The translations under genes and the position numbers were made by a program. 32,086 bases of DNA from assembly GCA_029339195.1 (NCBI GenBank), contig JAPTJF010000593.1:1-32086 (forward strand), read 5' to 3'. How positions within the stretch are numbered: position 1 is the stretch's first letter; the number at the start of each line of letters is the position of its first letter. Positions 1 through 10,518 of the stretch are shown piece by piece. The notes beneath the pieces are model-generated. The model was not told where the DNA came from. It saw nothing but the letters and a program-made list of their open reading frames with translations, and did not search any database. Source of the DNA: Micractinium sp. NFX-FRZ. Its lineage: Eukaryota > Chlorophyta > Trebouxiophyceae > Chlorellales > Chlorellaceae.

Positions 1-219
1 GCCAGCGATGGGGCAATGGGGCGGACACCCTGCGGTCTGATGGATGCTGGCAATGGGGCATGTCGCCAGTGCTCAAGCTAGGGGTGTTTCAATGAAATGG
101 GGGCGGCCCGGGGGACACTTGGGAAAACTGGTCCTGCCCGGCCAGGAGGCACGTGCACTTTGGGACTTGACGTTGTGTGTTTTGGGTGTTTGTTTTCTGG
201 GAAGAATGTTGTATTGGGG

Positions 220-1968
220 TCAGGCCCAAGCTGCGCGGCGGCTGCCAGGACGCCCGCACTTGCCCTGCTGGCCCAGCTGGTCTGCTGGCTTGGCACTTGG
301 CCTGCCATGAATAAAAGCATCATCATCGTCGTCATCCAGCCGCCCCTCCAGCTCTGCTGCCTCCGCTGCTCCCGCCACCGCCATCACCACCAGCAGCGCG
401 GCGGCGGGGGCGCCCCAGCGCCAGCTGCTGGCATGGCCCTGCAGGGCAGGCGGGGCAGGCAGGCGGGGCAGGGCAGGGTGGGGCCACGTGGGGAGGCAAG
501 CCTCAGTAATAACACACACACACACACACACTGCAGCATGAGGTATGAGTGAACTGCGGCCCTGGGTGCGCACGGCAGCAGCGCACGCCAACCAGCTGGC
601 TCACGGGCTGGCACTCATGCCCCTCACGCTGGGGTCGGCAAAGGGACAAGCAGCTCAGGGCAAACGGGCAAGCAGGCGGGCAAGCAGGTACCGGGGCAAG
701 CATGTTGCGCAAGCAGAGGAGGAAGGGGCGGCTGCCCCGCTCACCGGCAGGCTCATCGCCAGGCAGCACAGCAACTCTGCCAGCAGTGTCAGCAGGTGCA
801 GGCCGAAGCAGGCGCGGCGCCGCAGCGCAGCCTGCGGGCAGGCGCGAGGGGGCGCGCATGCGCAGACGTGTGAGAAGGGCCGTGCCTGGCCGGGTGCCGC
901 GCAGGCACAGCACTGCGCAGCACAGCACAACAGGGCGAAGGCAGTGGCACGCACGCGCATATGGCCAGCGGCGCATGCAAGCCGCAACTGGCAGCTGCAC
1001 AGGCGGCGTCGCCGGCACAGGACGGCTCCTTGCGCTCCTGCGGTACACCCGGCGACGAGCGGGCCAGCTGACTCGCTCACTGCCGCTGCTCACACACTGG
1101 GGGCAGCGGTCCCACCCCGCCTTGATTCAGGAGGGGAGGGGCGTCACCTGCGCATGCTGCACATCACAATCTTGGGAGCTGAGCTCAGCCCCCATCTCAG
1201 CCCGTAGCTGCCCCGCCTGCACCGGCTTGTGAGCCACCGCCAGCTGCTGCCGCTGCAACGCCAGCTGGGGAGGTCGGTGAGCCTGCAGGAGAGGGCAGGG
1301 CAGGGGGGTGGAGGTGGGCAGGCAAGCACCGCCCAGGTGAGCCAGGCGCGCTACAGCGGAGTTGGGGGCAACAGGTGGCAGCAGCTGAGAGCAGTTCCCC
1401 ACCCCATGGTGCCCCTGCCACTCCTGCCACTGGCTCAACAGCGCACATGCCCTGCCGCCAGCTGGCAGCCTACCGTTGCGAGCGCGCTCGCCTTGCTTCT
1501 GGCCCTGGGCTGCCGCAGTGCCGCAGCGGCACCCCTGCCACATGGCGGTCCTCGGGGGGGCACCAGCTGGCAACCCCCGCATTTGTGACCGCCGAGGTGG
1601 GTGCTGCGGCCGCACATGTCGCACACCCCGCCGCCGCCGGCGCTGCCCTTTCCCGGCTCCACCGCCGGCTGTCGCACAAGGTGGCATCTCGCGCCCGCTG
1701 CGGCAGGTGGTCCAAGCTGCAGGGGTAGCAGAAGGGGGCCACACTGTGGGCAAGTCGGCAGGGCTGGCATGTGTGGATGTCCCTTGCGCCTGGCAGGCAG
1801 CGGACGGTAGGCTGGACTGGGCAGCGCTACGCCGCCAGCAACGGCGGCAGAGTTCTCCTGCCGGCCGCCCGCCCCGCGCACCTCAACAGCTTGGTGAATC
1901 ACTTCTTCGTGCAGTATGCGGTGCGGCAGGGCAGCGAGTTGCGCACAGGAGGCCAAGGGCCGCTCGCT
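220..1968 (-). CDS. MYND-like zinc-finger protein, 5' end unresolved
   Basis: Five candidate exons share one pattern: complement(1882..1968), (1474..1716), (1148..1282), (745..831) and (220..438). Each is a multiple of three with phase-0 GT-AG borders, so they join into one open frame ending at TGA 220-222. The second exon carries CDMC, ten residues, then CGGC (about 1570-1625), like the first half of a MYND zinc finger. The third opens AHRPPQLALQRQQ, resembling the helix after a MYND finger. The later MYND cysteines are not at standard spacing, so the finger is atypical, decayed or mis-spliced in this model. The last exons encode two hydrophobic stretches and an acidic run of six Asp. No convincing ATG exon was found between 1969 and 3142. 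MYND fingers mediate protein-protein contacts; the partner is unknown. A pseudogene is a real alternative. Confidence 0.42.
512..531. repeat. (CA)n microsatellite
   Basis: Ten uninterrupted AC dinucleotides. They lie in the last intron (439..744) of the MYND-like gene model. Confidence 0.9.
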
Positions 1969-3142
1969 CTGCGGCGGCCTCCGGGCCCCCCACCACAAAG
2001 GGCTGTTTCAATGCCATTTGGCAGTCCACAAATGAGTAAAGTGAAGATGAAATGCCCATTTAGTGGCTGTGAGAGCCAGTATGGGAGGGACTTTTGAGGC
2101 CTCGAGGTGCCAACTCTGTCCGCAGCTCGCTCGGAGCGCTCCGTGCTGCTCTCCGAAGTTGGCAGAAGTCCAATGAGTACGTTTTGAGTTTGCAAACGCT
2201 TGCAGGCCTGGGCATGTATGGCTTCGCACCCCAGCTGCAGCCGAGCAAAGTAAGTATTGGGTAGTTAGCCTCAATAATAATGGCCTGTTTCCCACGTCAT
2301 ACATCTTAATGGCAGCGAAACTGAGCACAACATGCCATCGGCCCCTGCCTGCACCCTGAAGTGCCACTTGCGGCGGCGGGGGAGAGGAGGGGACCCCACC
2401 AGGCCTCCACCCAGCCAGGTCACCCAGCCAGGTCACCCTCGGACAGGAGAGGAGTTGTGGGTTGTCTTGGTGGGCACTGCTCAGATAACGAAGGAACTGC
2501 TGTACTGCTCCGAGAGCTGCCAACCAAATGGTAGCTACATGACAGCCATGTGCTAGGGCCCAGGTGGTGCTGCTGGCTCGTGTGCTCCTGTCCCCCAGTT
2601 TCTGCAGCCAAACTCGGCAGCCATTGCAGGGGCGGTGTGCCCTGGCCGGCTGGCATGCAGGAGCCCCCATCTGCAGCGCAGAGCGTGCCTGCCCTCCACT
2701 GCAGCACCCAACATGGCTCCCCACTGTGCTGTGCCTGGTCGCCCCGCGGCCCCCAACACGTGAGGGGGCACAGCAGCCACATGCACTGCCAACGCCGCAG
2801 GTCGTACTGCAGGGCGCGCATAGCAACTGATGCAGCTTTTGCCGACGGTGTCGTCAGAGCCAGCTGCTTGGAATTTAGTATACAGCGCTCGTAGAGCGGG
2901 AGCGCGACTGTGCAACAAGCTGCGGCGCCAAACCAACAGAGGCGGCAGCGGCCCGCACACATGGCCATGCGGCGGCCGGGCATGGGGGCGCCTGCCCATC
3001 CAGCACACGCACAGGCCGCGCGCCCTCAGCACAGCACAGCACAGCACAGCACAGTGCAGAGCCAGCTCTGACGGCCAGGCATGCACATGCCCCGCTGCAG
3101 GAGCCGTAGGGACCAACAAGGCCGGCAGCAAATGGGCCTCCA
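1969..3142. other. Gap between the MYND-like gene and SnRK2 gene B
   Basis: Both neighbours are on the minus strand, so this gap should hold the 3' UTR of gene B and the promoter and possible first exon of the MYND-like gene. A block at about 2010-2330 is clearly richer in A/T than its surroundings, as a promoter or UTR might be. No convincing exon chain was found on either strand. No TGTAA polyadenylation motif was seen on the minus strand downstream of gene B. There is a short tandem repeat at 2414-2443 (two copies of a 15-base unit CAGCCAGGTCACCC-like) and a run of CAGCA units at 3028-3052. Confidence 0.5.
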
Positions 3143-3874
3143 TCACTCCCCATTGCTCCACCCCCAAGGGTCCTCTGCCCCCCCTGCCGCAGTCTTCACT
3201 AAGTCGTCCAAAGAGCTGCCGTTGCCCGTGCCGGTGCCGTCGGCGGTGCCGCCGGTGCCACCTGGAGGCCAGCCAGGGAGTGAGGATGCGGTGGGGGGGG
3301 AGGGGCGGAGGGCAGTCAACGCACACGCGCAGGGGTGGCAGGCAGGGCACCTGCCAGCCATGGCTTGACTGACCGCTTGGCTTCCACCCGCCCAACCCAC
3401 CCCCCCTCACGCTCCCCCAAGCTGACGCACGCAGCAGCCCTAACCCAACACATGTGCTACAGCAACCAACTTCACGCGCATCCAGCCGGCGCGGGCGCCC
3501 ATACCCCAGCCAGCGCGCCAGCCAAACAATTGCCCGGCACTGTGCCCCCCTGGCGGCGCGCGCTCACCCATCCATCCGGAAGCTTCCGCCGCCGCCTCCT
3601 GCTCCACCGCTGCCTGCTGCACAATCTGCCGCACCTGCAGGCGGGCAGGCAGGGAGGCAGGTGGGGGCGGGAAGCACGTGTGGGGATGAGGCAGGCGGGG
3701 GAGACGGGCGCAGCTCGCGGCGGCAGCAGGGATGGGTGTGTGGGCGGGCCGGCGCGGGGCTGCAGGACCCGGGTGCTGCCAGCTGGCAGCAGGCGGGAGC
3801 CAGCTTGTGAGGCCCGCCGGCCGGGGTCTGCCCTGCCTGGAATGTGCTCCGCAGCAGCACGCATCAAACCACAC

Positions 3875-3908
<34 letters not shown>

Positions 3909-6900
3909 CACCACCCCAATTAGCGACACCACTTCCAGCACCCGGCACCGCACCGCAATAAAAATTAAAATAAACCCACACCACAAAGGCACACACAGCA
4001 CCAAACAGAGCGCACCTCTTCTAGTACCTCTGGCGGCGGTTGGTTGGCAAGGCTCTCCTGCAGGCGGGCGGGCGGGCACGAATGGGGCAGGCAGGCATTG
4101 ATAGGGCAGGCTGGCGGCAGGTGGGTGGGCAGGCAGGCAGGCAGGTGGCAGGCGGCCTGCGAGGCGGGCAGGCAGCAGCGGCAGACCAGGGGGCAGGCAG
4201 GGGCGCGACGTGCCGGCCGTATGCATCCCAGCTGTGTGAGGTAGCGCCATCAACATGCCGGACCCAGCTGCTGCTGAGAACAAACGCCACCAGTGTTGGA
4301 CCGCAAAGGCGCTTGTACTGATGGATCACCACTGGTACTGCTCACCACTGGTACTGCTCACGTGCCCCACCTCCACTGCCAGGGTTGCTGCCCCTGAGCT
4401 GCCCAACCCCCGCCCACGACATGAGCTACAGCTCTGCCCAGCCCCCGCCCACCTCCACTATTGAGTTGTTGAACTGGAGGGCCATCGGGTTGAGGCCTTG
4501 GGTGAACCAGCGATGCGTCAGGATGTCCTGTTCAGGAAAGGTGGGCGGGTGGGCGGGCAGGCAGGGCAGGGCGAGGGAATGGTGGTGGGGTGGGGAGGGC
4601 TGCGCCAGCAGGCGTGGCAGGCGCAAGATGGCACGCAGGGCTGCGCTGGCAGCGGCTGCGGCGGCGGCGGGGTTGCGTCACCCATGAACACATAGGGCGG
4701 GGAGGAGGCTGGGTGGCGCAGAGGTAGAGCAGGGGTGGAGCAGGGCAGGGGTAGAGCGGGGGTGGAGCCGGGCAGGGGCGGGGGCACAGTGATGAGGAAA
4801 GGGTTCGAGGACAGGGTGGGTGTGGTTTGAGGACAGGTTGTGGAGCAAAGTTTGTGTGTTGCACCGACAGACCTGGAGGGAGCAGCGCAGGTTGGGGTCG
4901 AGGACGAGCATGTGGCTGATCAGATCTCGCAGGTTCTCGCTGCAGGGGAGGAGGGGAGGGGCGGGGAGGGGGGGTCCCCACCGCGGGTGAGTTTGGGAGG
5001 AAGGGGGCCGCTGCTGACTGCCAGCTCACCTGCCTGCAAGATGCTGAACGTATGCTGTACAAAGAGGGGCACCCGCCCGCCCGCCCGCCCCGCCCCGCCC
5101 TTGCCTGGCCCCCGCACCTCAGCTGCTTCTGCGCCGGGAAGGTGTAGTCGGCCCGCAGGATGCGCTGCAGCATGCTGTTGAGCCGCTGGTTGGGCTTCAG
5201 GAAGTCGTCGCCCGGGCGTCTGCAGGGGCATGCCGGTGTCACCAGGGGCAATGCAGTGCCACAAGTGGGAGCGGTGCAGCATGCTGGGCGCTGGCATGGG
5301 GGGGCTTCAGGACAGCGACCTGGCTGCCTGCACCCACAATTCAAGGGGCTGGTACTGACAGCGCCAGCAGTCAGCTGCACAGGGGCGGCAGGGCGCTGCA
5401 GCATGCCCGCAGCAGCACAGCGGTGCATCGAGTCGCCACGTGGAGGATTGTGAGAACCGCAGCGTGCCCACCCAGCGGGGAGGCAGTGCACACCAGCCCA
5501 GAGCAGTGCAGCGGTGCAATGACTCGCCATCGGAAGGGGTGGGGCTGTGGGAAGACAGCAGTGCGCCCACGCAGCGGCACAGCAGTACACCCAACTCAGG
5601 CCAGCTCAGCATTACAGCAACGCACCCTGTCTGCGGTTGTGATGTACAGCGATGGACCCAACTCAGACCAACTCAGCAGTGCACCCACGTGAAGGGGTAG
5701 GAGTCTGTGGTCTGATGTACAGCAGTACACCAAACTCAGAGCAGTAAACCTTAGACCAGCACGGCGGTGCACCCACCTGAAGGGGTAGGAGTCTGTGGTC
5801 ATGATGTACAGCAGTACCCCGCAGGACCAGATGTCCGCTTTCTGTGGGGAGAGGTGACAGGGCAGGGCGGGACGGGAGGTTTCCGGGGTCAGGGCGGGGC
5901 GGGGCGCCGGCGGGGCATGGCAGAGCAGTGGGGCACACTGGCAGGCAAGTCGTGACATCATGGAGCAGCAGGAGTGTAAGCGGCGGAGGCGGCAGCTCGA
6001 GGCGGGAGATGGTCGGGCCCCGGCTGTTCCTGGGCACGGGAGACAAGCTGCTGACCCGCAGCTCTTTCCCAAGCCCGCCTACACTCCCATGCAAGAATCT
6101 GCCTGAAGCGGAGCCAGCCTGCTTCTTGACTGCACGGTGGGTGCAGCGGCGCTCGAAGCGCAAACTTGCTTGGGCCGGGGAGAAGCGCTGCCGACGCGCC
6201 ACCTTGCCGCCCTGTAAGCTCCCATGCACACCACCGCCGCCCTCGACACACGATTGGCGGCAACCAGAGCCAGCAGCCTCCCGCCCAGCCCGCCTCCCAG
6301 CGGCACTGCTGCACCAGCCACTTCAAATCACAGCCTCTCCTGTACAGCAGCTCACCTGCCCGTCGTACGTCTGCCCCGGCTGGTTGCCCACCACCTCTGG
6401 CGCCAGGTAGGCGGGGGTGCCCACGCGGCTGGTGGGGGCGCTGTGCACGTTGGCGTCCTTGCTGAACCCAAAGTCGGCCAGCTGCGGTGCATGGGTGTGT
6501 GAGGGGTGGCGGGCAAGGTAGTTGTGGTTGGGAATGAGTCCTGGTGTTTGGTGTCATTCCGACTGTGGATGGGCGAGGTTTGGCAATGCTGCAGACCCTA
6601 ATTGTTGGCATCCTAAATGGGCCCCAGGTCGGCCAGCTGCTGAGGGGGGCTGGAGAACTCTAGAGGCACGTGAGCGGGGGTGGGCAGGCGGCAGCGGCAG
6701 GGGGGTGAGCAGGCAGGAGGACATGCAGGTGGGCCAGCAAGTTGGACAGGAGGGCATCAACACCCCAGCCCAGGCACACCCAGCACAGCACAGCCCAGCA
6801 TGCCACCGCGGAGGGCCTCTGCCTGACGCCGCACCCCCCTGTGAATCGCACATCGAGCAACAAGGGCCACTGCCCCAGCCGCCCCGGACTTTGATCAGCG

Positions 6901-9307
6901 GCTTGTCGCTGGCCTTGCCTGTCGCTGCAACCCCTGTAAATGATGTTAAGTAACAACACAAGCGACTGCCCCAGCACCGCCCCCACCTTGATCAGCGGCT
7001 TGTCGCTACCATCCAGCAGCGTGTTCTCCAGCTTGATGTCCCGGCTCGTCACGCCCTGCGGCAACAGCAGGGAGGCAAGCAACACTGACACCCTCAGACC
7101 ACCAGTCACAACATGCACCAGCACAGTGCACATCCAGGGTTGTTGGGCTAGGTCTCATGGGTGCTGGAGGAGGGGGCGTGCAGGAGGAGGGGCCGGAGGA
7201 GGGCTGCGGGCAACTGCCACATGATGCCGGCGCAGCGGTTGGGGTGCGGTTCAGCACGCGCTCTGCCGGCCACTGGTGATCGAGGCAGGTTGGGCTGCTG
7301 CCGCCGCCGCATGGCGAGGCAGGCGGGTGCGTGGGGCGGGCGTGGCGCGCGCGGCGTGTGCCTGGGCTGCCTTCTGGGCTTCTGGCAGAGCGCAGCCCCC
7401 AGTGGTCGCCCCGGGCTGCCGCCGCCCAAACGGGCAGATTTCAGGCAGCGACATGCTCAGCACCCACCATTCTGTGGCAGTAGTCCACTGCAATCACGAG
7501 CTGCTGGAAGAACCAGCGGGCCTCGTCCTCGGCAAGGCCCCTCCGGGCGGCCACAAAACGGAACAGGTCGCCCCCCGGGGCAAACTCCATGGCCAGCACC
7601 AGGTGGGTGGGGGTGAGGAACACCTGCGGGGTGGGTGACGGCCGGCGGGGCAGCGTTGGCGGCAGGGCGGGAGGGGCAAGCGGAAGGGAGGCGGGAGGCA
7701 GAGGGGCGCGGCATGGCATGCATGCTGAGGCCAGGGCGGGCAAGGGGCGCCGGTTAGAGCCGCTGCGCTACTGTACACTGTGCCACGGCGTAGCCCTCCT
7801 CTGTGCACCTTTCGCCCCGTCTTGGCGCCTCCCCAGCCAACTCCAGCCTCCCCGTCCCCCTTGTCCCTCACCTCGCGCAGCGCAATGATGTGTGGGTGAC
7901 GCAGCTTCATGTGGTTGATGATCTGCATTGGGTGGCAGGCGGTTGGGAGGACCAAGACAGACGGAGGCCTGACAGTACAGCAAGGCAGGCGAGGCAGTTC
8001 AGGCAGGCACACGTGGTTGATGATCTGCACCGCAAACGCACGGGACGTGGGCGGGAGCAGCACAGTAGGCAGGCAGGGCGGAGGGCTTGCACAAACCGTG
8101 AGGCTGCCCTGCCCCACACCTCCATGCCTGCCCTCCACTATGGCCCTGCTTCAACCACGTGCCCTGCTTTGCCCAGCCCTGCGTCACCCCTGCAGGTAGC
8201 GCTGGCCCACGCCCGCCAGGTGAGGGGCAGGTCTGTCCAAAGGAGGGCGCAATGCCAGCGGCAGCACCCTAAGCGCGCAACCCAATGCCCCCCCGCCACA
8301 CCAGCAGAACAACCGCATGCCGCCCGCCACACCAGCGGCAGACCCAAGGCGCAACAGCATGCCCCCCCGCCACACCAGCGGCAGACCCAAGGCGCAACCG
8401 CATGCCGTACCACTCATTCACCTCTCGCTCCACATACTTGGAGATGTTCTGCAGGCCAATGCAGGGCAGCACACAGCATGGGACACTGGGCAAAGGCCCC
8501 AACCAAGCATCCCACACTAGCTAGCGAGGCCATTGAAGGGCAGCACAGCATGTGGCACTGGGCACAGGGCCCATGCAGCGACCGCACGCCAGCGAGCAGC
8601 AGCATGCCCAGTGCAGCGCTGCACAGCCGCGCCCACAGTGTGCTAGCAGCAGCCCCCTGCAGGCTGCGGCAGCCTGCTCCCCTCCCCCGACGCGGTCCGG
8701 CACCACTGGCAGCCAGCACCCACCTCAGGCCCTCGCTCTATGAACTTGAGCGCCACCTGCTCCCCCGTGTGCGTGTCCTCCGCCAGCACCACAAAGCCAA
8801 AGGCGCCGCGGTTGAGGTCCCGCACCTGCCAGGGCGGCGGAGGAGGGGGAAGGCAGTGCCGAGTGTTGGGCAGGCGGGGACGCACATGGCGGGCCGAAAG
8901 GGTGGGTGGGCCGAACGGCAGCGGGCAGCGCGGCCAGGCGGCAGAAGCCAGAGGCGAGCACGATGTTGCTGTGGATGCAAGGGGGAGTGAGTAAAACACT
9001 TGCAGGCGCGCAGCAGGCAGCAGCGACGGCAGCGGCATCGAGCGACGACAGCGGCGACAACGACAGCGCGCCGCCGCTAGCTCCTCAGTTGGCAGCAGCA
9101 GAGGGGGCGGCGGTACACGCCGCCCCCTCGCTGACGCCGCTCGGTCTCGCAGCAGAGCAGAAGGCAGGCTCCACAGAGCCTCCCGCTCAGTGAGTACGGC
9201 GGAAGCGCTTTCTGAATAACGTGGGGTGTGTTCACCTTTTTGTAGCGTGGGTTTCCAGATAATAGGTCGCCATTTCCAAACGCCGGGAAAGCCTCCGTAG
9301 CCGGCAT
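3143..9307 (-). CDS. SnRK2-type Ser/Thr protein kinase (gene B)
   Basis: Fourteen exons, complement: 9236..9307, 8724..8825, 8422..8448, 7872..7922, 7468..7623, 6987..7055, 6356..6481, 5777..5841, 5118..5219, 4873..4939, 4453..4527, 4016..4057, 3568..3634, 3143..3261. They join in phase to 379 aa. All donors are GT. The ATG at 9305-9307 opens the first exon; no earlier coding exon was seen. The kinase domain has the Gly loop NRGAFGFV (29-36), Lys51 in VALKF, helix-C Glu67, SRDIKLEN (140-147), DFG (162-164) and GTPAYLAPE (180-188). ILTPTHL-like VFLTPTHLVLAMEF, KLENTLLDG and DIWSCGVLLY are SnRK2 hallmarks. A SnRK2-box-like helix (VRQIVQQA) follows the catalytic domain. The His of HRD is Ser. 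The enzyme should phosphorylate Ser/Thr in stress or nutrient signalling; the Chlamydomonas homologs SNRK2.1 and SNRK2.2/SAC3 control sulfur-starvation responses. Paralog of gene A at 26537. Confidence 0.93.
3877..3908. repeat. (AGC)n trinucleotide run
   Basis: About ten AGC units with one AGT interruption. They lie in intron 12 (3635..4015) of gene B and so are not translated in this model. Confidence 0.85.
4721..4780. repeat. Degenerate GC-rich tandem repeat in an intron
   Basis: Several copies of a unit resembling GGTAGAGCAGGGGTGGAGCA, inside intron 10 of gene B (4528..4872). Confidence 0.7.
5600..5776 (-). repeat. Intronic partial copies of SnRK2 exon 8 (gene B)
   Basis: Intron 8 of gene B (5220..5776) holds tandem partial copies of the end of exon 8 plus adjoining intron. 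The clearest is 5678-5738, which repeats the stretch from about 5768 to 5818 and keeps the segment encoding TDSYP, with the donor-side CACCTG changed to CACGTG and three bases lost. A more degraded copy lies at about 5610-5660. Neither preserves the reading frame. Confidence 0.75.
6890..6986 (-). other. Conserved intron-6 block and exon-6 echo, gene B
   Basis: The first 70 bases of intron 6 (6917..6986, complement) match intron 6 of gene A (28222..28291) with only a few substitutions. They run into a second copy of the exon-6 end encoding SDKPLIK (about 6890-6912). A CAG acceptor at 6934-6936 precedes a possible 44-base mini-exon (6890..6933) followed by a weak GTCCGG donor. Inclusion would shift the frame. 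See findings. Confidence 0.6.
8013..8029 (-). repeat. Copy of exon 4 start inside intron 3, gene B
   Basis: Seventeen bases are identical to 7911..7927, the junction of intron 3 with the start of exon 4. The acceptor CAG and the codons for IINH are both duplicated. It could act as a decoy acceptor about 100 bases upstream of the real one. Confidence 0.75.
8285..8405. repeat. Minisatellite in intron 2 of gene B
   Basis: About three copies of a unit of roughly 43 bases built on CGCCACACCAGCGGCAGACC. The last two copies, about 8318-8361 and 8362-8404, are nearly identical. It lies just before exon 3 in the + coordinate direction. Confidence 0.85.
8455..8572. repeat. Imperfect direct repeat in intron 2 of gene B
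   Basis: Two copies of about 45 bases, at 8455-8502 and 8529-8572, share GGGCAGCACA, CAGCATG and CACTGGGCA segments. Confidence 0.7.
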
Positions 9308-10518
9308 CGATGGAGAATGAGTGCGGCTTTAAGGCGTCACGCGCAAACAGCGCTTCTCCAGCGCCTTTCGAGCTGTTGCAGTGGCAGGGCGATAATCCAC
9401 GGTGTCTGTGAGGCGCCGCCAACGCACTTCATGTGGCACTACGCCGCGCACCCATGTGCCGCCAGCTAGGCCGCCGCCGGCGCCCATTCTTGTGGGGCGA
9501 TGAATCGGCAATCAGGGCATTCAATTCGATGTGGCCCTGGAGCATGCTACAATCTCTACACATCAAGTGTCAGCAGCACGCACACAAAGCCTATGGCAGT
9601 GCAGCACACCTACGACAGCTGCGCGCTGGCAGATACCCGCACAGCCGCCTGCTTAAGTGTCTGCGCCGTCAAATAAGTGACACTGGAGGTATGATCTCAC
9701 ACACATGAGAGCGCCACACGGTTGCAGGTTGCAGGCGAGGGTGGCAACAGCAGCTGGCAGCAGCGCCGGGTGGCAGCGGCTGGTTGCACAGGCTGTGCTG
9801 TGCACTTGCACTTGCGGAGCAGCGCTCCCCCAGGAGAGGCTGCCCACCCTATCGAGCGCTGCTGCTACACAAGCACACTGCAACCCCGGAATGGCAGCTG
9901 CCAGGCAGGCGGCCGGCGGACAGGCAGGCATGCACTCGGCATTTCAACAGTTGAGCCGGCAGGCAGGCCGGCAGGCCGGCCCTACATGCATGTGCCCACA
10001 TCAAACGTGACGGCTCAGCCCCCAACTGTGACAGCGCAGCCCGCCGCACTCGTGTGAACACACAGGTGGACAGGGAATCCAGCAGGGCATTGCTCCCCGC
10101 AGCAAAGGCAGCAGCAGGCAGCCGAGCACTAGAAGGCAGGTTTTTGACTCGTGCCCGCCCCACCCAGGCATCAAGCCATCCAAGTGCAGACGGCGGGGTA
10201 GGCCTGCTGCCCGCCCTGCCCCAGCCATTCAAGGCACGCAAGTGCAGAAGGGGGTTACATCGCTCATTCTGCATTCCTATGGCGGGGCGGACGAAGGCCA
10301 GGGAACGGCAAACGTACAAGGCAAACGTACAAGGCGCACCGGGGGCAGCACATGGGCGCAAGGAGCAGCAGCAAAAAGGAAGGAGTGCAGTGTGAGCGAG
10401 GTTGGGGTGGGGTTGGGGGGGGGGGACCAACAAAAATGGGTGGGGGGACACGGCGCAGGCGCAATTGGTGGCACGCCGGGCGAGCATGGCATCGGCAGGA
10501 GGCAGAACAGGGGCCTAT
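9308..10518. promoter_or_regulatory. Gene B upstream region and gene C 3' flank
   Basis: Gene B begins at 9307 and gene C ends at 10519, both on the minus strand. The right part, to about 10255, should be the 3' UTR of C. The remaining roughly 0.9 kb should contain the gene B promoter. No clear TATA box was recognised. A slightly A/T-richer stretch lies at about 9500-9700. Confidence 0.4.
10255..10259 (-). terminator. TGTAA polyadenylation motif, gene C
   Basis: On the minus strand this reads TGTAA, the usual chlorophyte polyadenylation signal. It lies about 260 bases downstream of the gene C stop codon, a plausible 3' UTR length. Confidence 0.5.

Noticed and set aside
545..1232. Long overlapping plus-strand open frames of more than 200 codons
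   Set aside because: They are Arg/Ala/Gly-rich shadow frames typical of GC-rich DNA, with no domain motif. The minus strand here gives a consistent in-phase exon chain.
2008..2826. A 272-codon minus-strand open frame in the F-B gap
   Set aside because: It begins with a non-conserved Cys/Gly-rich stretch, spans the A/T-rich intergenic block and shows no recognisable motif or splice context.
3028..3052. Short CAGCA tandem as a telomere-like or CRISPR-like array
   Set aside because: It is a simple run of about five units with no spacers and no telomere motif.
7803..8990. A 395-codon plus-strand open frame
   Set aside because: It is antisense to exons 2-4 of SnRK2 gene B and crosses the intronic minisatellite; its protein is low complexity.
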